NCBI GenBank assembly: GCA_023131935.1 | Contig: JAGLYY010000028.1 | Span: 1-14,604 of the forward strand | Direction of reading: 5' to 3' | Length of the DNA: 14,604 nucleotides | Origin: Spirochaetales bacterium | GTDB taxonomy: Bacteria > Spirochaetota > Spirochaetia > JAGLYY01 | Shown: positions 1-6,887 of the stretch, in pieces | How positions within the stretch are numbered: the stretch's first letter is position 1 | How the letters are laid out: each line of letters starts with the position of its first letter | Notes under the pieces: model-generated | Seen by the model: only the letters and a program-made list of their open reading frames with translations | Databases searched by the model: none | Told to the model about the DNA's origin: nothing | Program-made: the position numbers and the translations under genes

Positions 1-1041
1 CTTGTAACCGATGAAAATCATAAGTTAGTATTCAAGAATAAACCGGCTGAACGGTTAATGCCTTTCCTGTCTCCCGATCCCCTTGAGAAACTTGTGTGGA
101 GTGTCGTAAAAGATCCCGAGGTAAGTTCTTTTCTTAAAACAAGTTTAGAGAACCAGGAACGGGTAGAAAACAAGGAATTTACCTTTGATAAGGGAAGTGA
201 AAATCTCATTTTGAGTTACTGTCTTATGCCCCTGGTTAAGGATGGCAAGGTCCAGGGAAATCTTCTCCATATCGAAGACATTTCCGATCGCAGAAGAAGA
301 GAGGCCCGATTACGGAGGGCTGAAAGCCTTGCATCCCTGACAACCCTCGCGGCCGGGGTTGCACATGAAATAAAAAACCCCCTCGGATCAATTGCAATCC
401 ACATTCAGCTTATTCAAAAGACCATGAAAAAACGGGAAAAACTTAATAAAAAAATGGTTGATCATCATCTCAAAATAGTAGATGAGGAGATTGAACGGCT
501 GAACGGCATCATCGTGGATTTCCTCTTTGCGGTAAGGCCTATGGATACCCATCTGAAACCAGTGTACTTGAACAGGATTATCAGGGAGCTCCTCCAATTC
601 ATCCATCTGGAATTGGAGGAGGAAAGGATTACCATCATTGAAGAGCTCTCCGATGGGATTCCTATCTTGAATCTGGATGAGAAATACATGAAGCAGGCAA
701 TCTTGAATATTGTGAAAAATGCTTCCTCTTCGATGCCCAAGGGAGGGACCCTTACCGTTAGAACCAGCAGAGAGGGAGATGAAATTCTCCTGGACATCAT
801 CGACACAGGTGTAGGTATACCGGAAGAGAACCTTTCAAAGATATTTGAGCCTTACTATACCACAAAAGAATTTGGATCCGGATTGGGACTGACTGTTGTT
901 TATAAAATTGTGAAAGAACATCAGGGAGAGATTGCTCTTGCTTCCAAAGAGGGGGAAGGCACTACCTTTACCATAAGTTTGCCTGTACCTGCGGGCGAGC
1001 GGCCTCTCATTGATTATAAGGAAATGGATGATGAAGTTTAA
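1..1041 (+). CDS. Sensor histidine kinase, PAS-type, cytosolic (5' partial)
   Basis: The frame is open from base 1, so the gene starts outside the window; the ATG at 58 is internal. The first ~95 visible residues resemble a PAS sensor fold (starting LVTDENHKLVFKNKPAERL) ending in a DISDRRRREARLRR linker helix. The kinase core follows: H-box AAGVAHEIKNPLG with the phospho-accepting His at codon 122 (bases 364-366), N-box around codons 236-240 (NIVKNASSS), G1 DTGVGIP at 268-274, F-box EPYYTTK at 283-289 and G2 GSGLGL at 292-297. This is the NtrB/AtoS-like HisKA plus HATPase_c layout. No membrane segment is seen in the visible part, but the N terminus is missing. It overlaps the next gene, an NtrC-type regulator, which is almost certainly its phosphorylation partner. 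The N-box has Ser where the more usual acidic or amide residue before Ala-Met stands, a mild deviation. The signal sensed cannot be told. Confidence 0.93.
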   Translation, partial: LVTDENHKLVFKNKPAERLMPFLSPDPLEKLVWSVVKDPEVSSFLKTSLENQERVENKEFTFDKGSENLILSYCLMPLVKDGKVQGNLLHIEDISDRRRREARLRRAESLASLTTLAAGVAHEIKNPLGSIAIHIQLIQKTMKKREKLNKKMVDHHLKIVDEEIERLNGIIVDFLFAVRPMDTHLKPVYLNRIIRELLQFIHLELEEERITIIEELSDGIPILNLDEKYMKQAILNIVKNASSSMPKGGTLTVRTSREGDEILLDIIDTGVGIPEENLSKIFEPYYTTKEFGSGLGLTVVYKIVKEHQGEIALASKEGEGTTFTISLPVPAGERPLIDYKEMDDEV

Positions 1042-2395
1042 CGTCTTGATAGTTGATGACGAAAAGAATATCCGGGAAGGTTTGGGCCGGTCACTGGAAA
1101 TGGACGGGTATAAAATCTTTCTGGCCTCCGATGGAAACGAAGGTTTAAAAGTTGTCTCAAAAGAGGATATTGATCTCGTTCTTACAGACCTTAAAATGCC
1201 GGGGATGTCGGGTGAGGAACTGTTAAAACGGCTGACGTCGGCATATCCCACTGTTCCGGTTATTATCCTTACCGGACATGGAACTATCGAGAGTGCGGTC
1301 GGAGCTATGAGGGATGGTGCTTTTGATTTTCTCACAAAACCGGTGAACCTCGACCGTTTATCCCTGCTGGTAAAGCGGGCTTTATCTAACAGGGAGCTGG
1401 TACTTCAGCATCGTGCTCTGAAGGCTGAAATTGAGATACTTGGAGATAAAAGGAAATTTTCAAGTATCATCGGGAAAAGCACCCGGATGCGAAAGGTCCT
1501 GGATACTGTGGAACAGGTTGCAGATACGAAGGCTTCGGTAATTATTACCGGGGAAAGCGGGGTTGGTAAGGAGCTCATTACTGATGCGATCCATAATCTT
1601 TCCAACAGAAAGGACAAGCCCCTGATAAAGGTCCACTGTGCAGCCCTTTCGGAAAGTCTGCTCGAAAGTGAGCTTTTTGGCCACGAAAAAGGGGCCTTCA
1701 CCGGTGCCGCTGCCCGGAAGCGCGGACGATTTGAACTTGCTCACACAGGGACCCTCTTGCTCGATGAGATTGGCGAAATCAATCCATCAATACAGATAAA
1801 AATCCTCAGGGTCCTACAGGAAAAGAAGTTTGAACGGGTAGGTGGTGAAGAGACCATTGAGGTTGATGTACGAATTATCAGCGCAACCAATAAGAACTTG
1901 CAGGAAGAAATAAAAAAAGGAAATTTCCGGGAAGATCTCTACTACCGTTTGAATGTAGTAAATATCCATGTACCGCCACTGCGGGAAAGGAAGGAGGACA
2001 TCGCCCTCCTTTCCTCAGCCTTTCTTAAGGAGTTTTCCGAAGAAAATGGAAAAGATATTGAGGGAATCGATCCGAAGGCACTTATCGCTTTATACAATTA
2101 CCGATGGCCTGGCAATATCCGGGAACTGAGAAACTGCTTGGAGAGCGCTGTGGTTATGTGCAAAGGGAAGAGTATTACTTATGACGATCTTCCTCCAACG
2201 GTAACCTCCGGTTCCGAAGGGGATTACATTAGAATAGATCTTGGTGTTTCCATGGCAAACGCTGAAAAAAAGATCATCCGGGAAACCCTGCTCCATGAGA
2301 AGGGAAATAAGAGCAGGACAGCGCAGATCCTGGGTATTGGAAGGAAAACCCTGCACCGGAAGATTCAGGAATACAAAATCGAGATAAATCAATAA
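1028..2395 (+). CDS. NtrC-family sigma54-dependent response regulator
   Basis: Three domains are clear (numbered from ATG 1028). A receiver domain spans ~1-115 with phospho-acceptor D54 (VLTDLKMPG) and K104. A sigma54-interacting AAA+ domain spans ~140-375, with Walker A GESGVGKE at 175-182, the sigma54-contacting GAFTGA loop at 222-227, Walker B LLLDEIGE at 243-250 and WPGNIREL at 360-367. A C-terminal Fis-type helix-turn-helix spans ~415-446. It should hydrolyse ATP to open sigma54 promoters when phosphorylated by the overlapping kinase gene. AAGGA at 1018-1022 suits ATG 1028 or 1031; a TTG at 1010 is also in frame but lies upstream of this site, so I reject it. The start overlaps the kinase stop by 14 bases, suggesting translational coupling. 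The GAFTGA loop is intact, so it is a true sigma54 activator rather than a TyrR-like protein. Targets are unknown. Confidence 0.95.
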   Translation: MMKFNVLIVDDEKNIREGLGRSLEMDGYKIFLASDGNEGLKVVSKEDIDLVLTDLKMPGMSGEELLKRLTSAYPTVPVIILTGHGTIESAVGAMRDGAFDFLTKPVNLDRLSLLVKRALSNRELVLQHRALKAEIEILGDKRKFSSIIGKSTRMRKVLDTVEQVADTKASVIITGESGVGKELITDAIHNLSNRKDKPLIKVHCAALSESLLESELFGHEKGAFTGAAARKRGRFELAHTGTLLLDEIGEINPSIQIKILRVLQEKKFERVGGEETIEVDVRIISATNKNLQEEIKKGNFREDLYYRLNVVNIHVPPLRERKEDIALLSSAFLKEFSEENGKDIEGIDPKALIALYNYRWPGNIRELRNCLESAVVMCKGKSITYDDLPPTVTSGSEGDYIRIDLGVSMANAEKKIIRETLLHEKGNKSRTAQILGIGRKTLHRKIQEYKIEINQ

Positions 2396-2402
2396 CCGTG
2401 AG

Positions 2403-2837
2403 CTACAGGGTTCCTTTCTCGAAATATGTTCGGATTCGTTGGTAAGATTGATTGATTTTTTTACTGAGTTCTGTTGCTGCATGGAGCCTTTCGGGATCAT
2501 TCGCGAACCTGTCGGGATGAAATTTTCGGAGCAGCTTACGGTGGGAAGTTTTAATCTCCTTGAGAGGGGAGCCAAAAGGGACCTCAAGGTTTTCATAATC
2601 CTTACGGAGCGCTTCGGGGGGTGGTGGGCCCTGCCTTTTATAGGTGCGGTCTCTCCCAGTCCCGGATGCATGGGAAGTTGTGCTGCTTCCATTACCGCCT
2701 TTAAGGAAATCATTCAGTTCATCCCAGGCATCTTTCATATCCTGATCGGAACTCTCTCCATCAAATGAGTTATCAATATCATCATCCTGGAAAAATGAAC
2801 GGAAAAGATTTCCAAGACGGTCAATAATCGGATCCAC
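2403..2837 (-). CDS. Small J-domain (DnaJ-like, class III) co-chaperone
   Basis: A 144-residue protein with an acidic, low-complexity N-terminal half (Asp/Ser/Gly-rich, ~15-75, with a PPPP stretch) and a C-terminal J domain at ~76-140. The J domain has YENLEVPFGS, the positively charged helix II HRKLLRKF and the invariant HPD at 107-109. J domains stimulate the ATPase of DnaK-type Hsp70s, and HPD is the contact. It lacks the Gly/Phe region, zinc fingers and substrate-binding C-terminal domain of true DnaJ, so it is a class III J protein with a dedicated, unknown client. The start is GTG at 2837, backed by AGGAG at 2844-2848 six bases upstream; no nearer ATG fits. It lies 80 bases downstream of the DapF-like gene, probably cotranscribed. 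Its stop is only 7 bases from the convergent regulator's stop, with no intrinsic terminator between them. Confidence 0.85.
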   Translation of the reverse strand: MDPIIDRLGNLFRSFFQDDDIDNSFDGESSDQDMKDAWDELNDFLKGGNGSSTTSHASGTGRDRTYKRQGPPPPEALRKDYENLEVPFGSPLKEIKTSHRKLLRKFHPDRFANDPERLHAATELSKKINQSYQRIRTYFEKGTL

Positions 2838-2904
2838 CGGATACTCCTGTTATCTTAGTCATGTACACACATTAAATTGTTTTTAAAGGTTAATCCAGAG
2901 CCTT

Positions 2905-2929
2905 TCATCGGTCAATCTCATCGGTCAAT
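2905..2929. repeat. 12-bp direct repeat, 13-base period
   Basis: TCATCGGTCAAT occurs at 2905-2916 and again at 2918-2929, spanning the stop codon of the DapF-like gene. On the minus strand the first copy encountered encodes the last residues (IDR) plus TGA, and the second is untranslated. It looks like a small slippage duplication. Confidence 0.8.
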
Positions 2930-3790
2930 AAAGTAATCTGAAATATCACCGTCAGATTGTTCGTCAAAGTAGTAGGTACCTGAAAATACATATTCAGCCG
3001 AACCGGTAAGAAAGATTTCATTTGTTGGTTCTACCCATTGAAGGAAAGAATCTTTTCCCTGAATATGGAGAAGGACCTCCCTGTCGCAGAACCCGTTAAC
3101 GATAGCCGCTACCGTGGCAATACTCCCCGCGCTGGAAAAGTCGACTCCTTGTTCCCGGAACCAGGTATTTACCAGAAGTTCCTCCCGGGAAAAGACCTTT
3201 CCAAATACAGGAAGGAGTTGTACTCCAAAAAAATTACTCTTTTCGATCTTTCGGCTTAAGAATTTCAGCCCTTCAACAGGTTCATCCCGGAAAAGAAGAA
3301 CTCCCCCGGCTCTGCCGACGCGCACCGGAGTAATAGGGTAGTTTTTCCCCTCTACCTCAACTAGTTGGGTAAACACTTCCGAAACCTCCTCCTGCAGGGG
3401 TGTCCCGGAAAGGGTTTCCGGAATCCCCAGGGAGATCCTGAAATTATTACTGTCAATACAATCCACCCCTTTGGGCCCGTTAATCGTTTCAACAACAAAT
3501 CGGTCTTTATTTACCATTCCGCTATCAAAAGCAAACCTGCCGGTACAGAGGATAGCATCTCCAAGAAGGTTGGCATCCCTGCCGTCAGGAAGATAATAAT
3601 CCATTCTTACCGCGTGCTCTTCCCCGGAAAAAATAAAAATAAGACCATTCCCTCCAACTCCCCGGTGACGGCGGCACATCTTTCGGGCAATCTCCCGGCG
3701 TAGTTCCTCCCCCGGGCCGGTACGGTGGTAAAAATTCACAAGAATAATGTCGTTTCTCGAGAAGTGAAGCTTATAGAAATCTAACTCCAT
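2918..3790 (-). CDS. DapF-fold protein lacking both catalytic cysteines
   Basis: The 290 residues follow the diaminopimelate epimerase template throughout. The N-terminal FYKLHFSRNDIILV matches the HGxGND motif, with N13 and D14 kept. CRRHRGVGGNGLIF at 39-52 matches the CDRxxGIGADGL motif. LPDGRDANLLGDA at 67-79 matches the NxDGSxxxMCGNG motif, EQGVDFSSAG at 213-222 matches ERGVGETLACG, and a C-terminal LTGSAEYVFSG at 261-271 is present. Known DapF uses two cysteines as the acid/base pair. Here the first aligns with L76 and the second with A221, in a loop one residue shorter, and the PHxV histidine region reads GRAGGV. I infer that it is not a working DAP epimerase; it may be a ligand binder or a different isomerase. 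The start ATG at 3790 has only a weak AAGG (3795-3798). It probably forms an operon with the downstream J-domain gene. Confidence 0.8.
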   Translation of the reverse strand: MELDFYKLHFSRNDIILVNFYHRTGPGEELRREIARKMCRRHRGVGGNGLIFIFSGEEHAVRMDYYLPDGRDANLLGDAILCTGRFAFDSGMVNKDRFVVETINGPKGVDCIDSNNFRISLGIPETLSGTPLQEEVSEVFTQLVEVEGKNYPITPVRVGRAGGVLLFRDEPVEGLKFLSRKIEKSNFFGVQLLPVFGKVFSREELLVNTWFREQGVDFSSAGSIATVAAIVNGFCDREVLLHIQGKDSFLQWVEPTNEIFLTGSAEYVFSGTYYFDEQSDGDISDYFIDR

Positions 3791-3831
3791 AACACCTTAA
3801 GCATCCTGTTTATCTAGATCATAGACTTATG

Positions 3832-3860
3832 AGTATCTGTTATTTCTTCAATAACGACAA
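3832..3860 (-). promoter_or_regulatory. Candidate promoter of the DapF-like gene, with a palindrome in the spacer
   Basis: On the minus strand, -35 TTGTCG (3855-3860) and -10 GATACT (3832-3837) are 17 bases apart. Nearly the whole spacer is an inverted repeat, GTTATT-TCTTC-AATAAC at 3839-3855, which could be an operator. Each hexamer matches only 4 of 6 consensus bases. The region is the 95-base divergent gap before the helicase gene, for which I see no clear promoter. Confidence 0.3.
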
Positions 3861-3885
3861 GACCGCTTGATGTTTTTTTGAAGCG

Positions 3886-6351
3886 ATGATAATGCTTAAG
3901 GATATGCATTGCAGTAAACGGTTCGCTCCGGATGTAATTACAACACTGAAAGATGCTATCTATGAGGCAGAGGGGCAAGAGGTCCTCGCTGTTGGCGTAT
4001 GTAATCCTGAAGGGTTAGTTACCCGTATTGAAGTTGCCGCGAGAGGTTCCCACGATTACGTTCCCGCTCTGAAACCCTATATGGAAAAGGGTAATGTAGT
4101 AATCCATAACCACCCTTCCGGTAAGCTGAGGGCCAGTGTCTCTGACCTGTCGGTAGCCTCGGAATTGGGCAATATTGGAATTGGGTTCTTCATTATTGAT
4201 AACCAGGTAGAGAAGATCTATGTGGTCGCGGAGCCGGTTCTGTTAAAAGAAAAAAAATCAATTGTCGCAGAACGGCTAACAGAATTAATCAGTAAAGCGG
4301 GTCCCCTGGGTAAGTATATCGAGGGATATGAACCAAGAAACAGTCAAATACTGTTGTTGGAGGCGGTTACCCGTTCTTTTAACGAAGATGGGATTTGTGT
4401 TGCCGAAGCCGGCACAGGTGTAGGAAAGTCTCTGGCATATCTGATTCCCGCTTTCGATTGGGCAAATCGGAATGAAGAACGGGTGGTTATCAGCACTGCT
4501 ACAATAAATCTGCAGCATCAACTCATTGACCAGGACATCCCCCTTGTACAGAAACTCCTGAAACTAAAAACAAAAGCGGTATTGGTGAAGGGGCGGGGTA
4601 ACTACCTCTGCCATAGAAGATTACTGGAAGAACTCGAGGAGGTATCCCTCTTTCAGGAAGAAAATGATGAGCTGAAAAAAATACAGGATTGGTCCAGGGC
4701 AACTACAACGGGCAGCAGATCGGACCTTCCATTTTACCCGAAACCGGAAACCTGGAGCAGGATCTGCTCTGAAACTGATTCCTGCCTTGGGCTCCGATGC
4801 AATTTCAGGGAGAAGTGTTTCGTTTTAAAAGCCCGGCGGGAAGCTGCTGACGCGAGGATTCTGATTGTCAATCATCATCTGCTTTTTTCCGATCTCGGAC
4901 TGCGTCTTGAAGGTGCCGGTTTTGATAACACAGCGGTTCTCCCCCCCTTTCAGCGGTTGATATTTGACGAAGCCCATAATATTGAAAAAAGCGCTACTTC
5001 ATATTTTTCCAGGCAGTTTTCAAAATTTACCATTCAGAAATTTACAGGACGTTTGTATTTCAGAAGAAGAGGAAGAACTTCCGGTTTAGTACAGAAATTT
5101 AAAAAGTACGGTCCTGATTCCAAACTCTTTGAAACTCTGCCGGAAGATATCGAATCTCTCAGGGATAAAACGGAGTTCGTAAATGATCTCGCCCTGGAAT
5201 ATCTCAGTGGGAAAAAGGCCATGAGAATGGAGTTGCATAGTCCTCTCCATGATGTGCTCATGAAGTCTCTCAAAGAGATGAATGCTACCCTTACCAGCCT
5301 GATAAACCGGTACAAAAAGATCCTGGATCTTGTCCCCGATGGTGACAGCGAATTACCGGAAGTTTACGAGGGGAAGTTGCTCCTCCGACGCCTGGAGAAT
5401 ATTGCCGCGGTTTGTGAATCTTTTACCCGGATGAAGGAAACTGAAGAGCAGGTTTTCTGGCTGGAACAGAAACGGACATCCCGGGGTGAGGGTTTTACCT
5501 CTTTTATCATTACTCCTATAGATATCACAGGTCTTATGCGGGAAGCTGTCTTTGAACCCTATCCTACGGTGGTTTGCACTTCCGCTACTTTGAGTGTCGC
5601 TAAAAACTTTACCTTCTGGTTAAAACGGGTCGGCCTTTTAGGGTTTCAGGAGGAACGGGTAAGAACCGATATCTTCCCCTCTCCCTTTCCCTATAAAAAA
5701 CGGGTACTCCTCTGTGTTCCGGATGACGCTCCGGATCCCGGGGCTTCTGAATATCAGATTTTTGTAAGCGATTTTGTAGAAAGAATTCTGGAACTATCCG
5801 AAGGAAAAGCTCTGGTGCTTTTTACCTCATACTCCATGCTTAAACAGTCCTATGAGGATGTATCTCCCCGGCTTAAGGATCTCGGTATTACCGCATTAAT
5901 GCAGGGTTCCGAAGACCGGAGCAGGCTTCTTACCCGTTTTCGAACAGATACAGCCAGCGTTCTTTTCGCGACTGATTCCTTCTGGGAGGGGATTGACGCT
6001 CCCGGGGATGCCCTTCAGGTAGTTATCATTTGTAAGCTGCCTTTCAGAGTCCCTACCGATCCTGTGCACCTCGCGCGGATAGAGGCTATTCAGAAAAGGG
6101 GTGGGGTGCCTTTCATGGAGCTTTCCCTCCCGGAAGCGGTAATGAAATTGAAACAGGGGTTCGGAAGGCTGATGAGGCGCCGTACCGATGGAGGCGTTGT
6201 TTTTATCCTCGATCCGCGGGTTATCAGGAAAAGTTATGGAAAGGCCTTTATCAGCTCACTCCCGGAAACCAGGGTTGCGGTAAAAGGACAACGGGACCTG
6301 CTGAATGAGGCCGAGGAATTCCTCTTTTCAACAGATTTTCAGGGCCGATGA
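3886..6351 (+). CDS. JAMM/RadC-type domain fused to DinG/XPD-family Fe-S helicase
   Basis: An 821-residue two-part protein. Residues ~10-120 form a JAB/MPN domain like RadC's, with the full JAMM metal motif: H74-N-H76-P-S-G, S84 and D87, with E32 as a plausible upstream Glu. From ~145 onward it is a DinG-like superfamily 2 5'-3' DNA helicase: YEPRNSQ Q-motif at 148-154, Walker A AGTGVGKS at 175-182, Fe-S cysteines probably C242, C300, C305 and C311 (C294 also nearby), DEAH at 361-364, TSATL at 565-569, DSFWEGIDAPG at 697-707 and motif VI QGFGRLMR at 757-764. All motifs appear intact, so an active helicase is expected, acting on damaged or R-loop/replication-blocked DNA. In Firmicutes DinG the N-terminal slot holds a DnaQ-like exonuclease; here a JAMM domain takes that place. 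ATG 3886 lacks a strong ribosome binding site; ATG 3892 is an alternative. It is followed by a terminator. Confidence 0.92.
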   Translation: MIMLKDMHCSKRFAPDVITTLKDAIYEAEGQEVLAVGVCNPEGLVTRIEVAARGSHDYVPALKPYMEKGNVVIHNHPSGKLRASVSDLSVASELGNIGIGFFIIDNQVEKIYVVAEPVLLKEKKSIVAERLTELISKAGPLGKYIEGYEPRNSQILLLEAVTRSFNEDGICVAEAGTGVGKSLAYLIPAFDWANRNEERVVISTATINLQHQLIDQDIPLVQKLLKLKTKAVLVKGRGNYLCHRRLLEELEEVSLFQEENDELKKIQDWSRATTTGSRSDLPFYPKPETWSRICSETDSCLGLRCNFREKCFVLKARREAADARILIVNHHLLFSDLGLRLEGAGFDNTAVLPPFQRLIFDEAHNIEKSATSYFSRQFSKFTIQKFTGRLYFRRRGRTSGLVQKFKKYGPDSKLFETLPEDIESLRDKTEFVNDLALEYLSGKKAMRMELHSPLHDVLMKSLKEMNATLTSLINRYKKILDLVPDGDSELPEVYEGKLLLRRLENIAAVCESFTRMKETEEQVFWLEQKRTSRGEGFTSFIITPIDITGLMREAVFEPYPTVVCTSATLSVAKNFTFWLKRVGLLGFQEERVRTDIFPSPFPYKKRVLLCVPDDAPDPGASEYQIFVSDFVERILELSEGKALVLFTSYSMLKQSYEDVSPRLKDLGITALMQGSEDRSRLLTRFRTDTASVLFATDSFWEGIDAPGDALQVVIICKLPFRVPTDPVHLARIEAIQKRGGVPFMELSLPEAVMKLKQGFGRLMRRRTDGGVVFILDPRVIRKSYGKAFISSLPETRVAVKGQRDLLNEAEEFLFSTDFQGR

Positions 6352-6396
6352 ACAGATTCAGGATGCGGAAAAGTGGATATAACCTTCGTAGTGCGT

Positions 6397-6447
6397 AAAA
6401 AAAGGGCTGTCCACCAGGCTTATTAAGCTTAGGGGGACAGCCTTTTT
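6397..6447. terminator. Bidirectional intrinsic terminator between helicase gene and groES
   Basis: GGCTGTCC (6405-6412) pairs perfectly with GGACAGCC (6435-6442). The stem is flanked by an A-run at 6397-6403 and T5 at 6443-6447, so it can terminate transcripts from both directions. The loop holds an inner palindrome, GCTTA-T-TAAGC. Confidence 0.85.
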
Positions 6448-6466
6448 AAAAAGCTTCCGATACAGG

Positions 6467-6733
6467 TTATTTGACAATAGCGAGAATATCGCTCATCTTG
6501 AGAAGAAGGTGATCGGTACCATCTACATCAATGGTGGTTCCAGCGTACTTTTCGTACATAACCTTCTGTCCAACCTTCACCTTGATTTCATCCTTATCGT
6601 CACCAATTTCCACGACAATACCGCTCTGTGTCTTTTCCTGGGCGGTCTGTGGGATATAAATACCGCCAGAAGTTTTTTCTTCGACTTCCTCGGCCTTAAC
6701 AAGAACCCGGTCGCCAATGGGTATGATTTTCAT
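6467..6733 (-). CDS. groES: Co-chaperonin GroES (Hsp10)
   Basis: The 88 residues match GroES along the whole length: MKIIPIGDRVLVK at the N terminus, the mobile GroEL-binding loop EEKTSGGIYIPQTAQEK at ~18-34 with the GGI(Y)IP core, VVEIGDD, VKVGQKVMYEKYAGT, and a C-terminal LLLKMSDILAIV. It forms the heptameric lid of the GroEL folding chamber in the cytoplasm. A strong GGAGGA (6738-6743) sits four to five bases before the ATG at 6733. No groEL follows; the gene stands alone between a bidirectional terminator and a divergent TPR gene. The usual HrcA operator (CIRCE, TTAGCACTC-N9-GAGTGCTAA) is not seen upstream, so control differs from the classical groESL operon. Confidence 0.97.
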   Translation of the reverse strand: MKIIPIGDRVLVKAEEVEEKTSGGIYIPQTAQEKTQSGIVVEIGDDKDEIKVKVGQKVMYEKYAGTTIDVDGTDHLLLKMSDILAIVK

Positions 6734-6790
6734 TCATTCCTCCTGATACTCTATGAGTTTAAAAAGGTTAATGTCCTTGAACTTGCACAA

Positions 6791-6820
6791 AATATACGAT
6801 TTTAGATTGATTAGGGTCAA
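6791..6820 (-). promoter_or_regulatory. Promoter of groES (sigma70-type)
   Basis: Minus strand -35 TTGACC (6815-6820) and -10 TATATT (6791-6796) are 18 bases apart. Transcription would start near 6784, giving a leader of about 50 bases. No CIRCE element overlaps it. Confidence 0.6.
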
Positions 6821-6887
6821 GGGAATAATTCAATACTTGCCTTACATATCTTAATATTAGTATTTTATCAGGTAAGGATGGGCATCG

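Noticed and set aside
1010..1027. TTG start at 1010 for the response regulator
   Set aside because: The AAGGA ribosome site at 1018-1022 lies downstream of it, and the receiver domain begins at MKFNVLIVDDE, so ATG 1028 or 1031 is better.
2439..2768. 109-codon plus-strand open frame opposite the J-domain gene
   Set aside because: The minus strand encodes a recognisable J domain with HPD; the plus frame has no family resemblance or clear ribosome site.
3115..3132. TGGCAATACTCCCCGC as a second sigma54 promoter
   Set aside because: GG-N10-GC spacing occurs, but the remaining bases match poorly, it is inside the DapF-like gene, and no plus-strand gene begins nearby.
6734..6887. CIRCE heat-shock operator before groES
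   Set aside because: No TTAGCACTC-N9-GAGTGCTAA or close variant is present on either strand of the gap.
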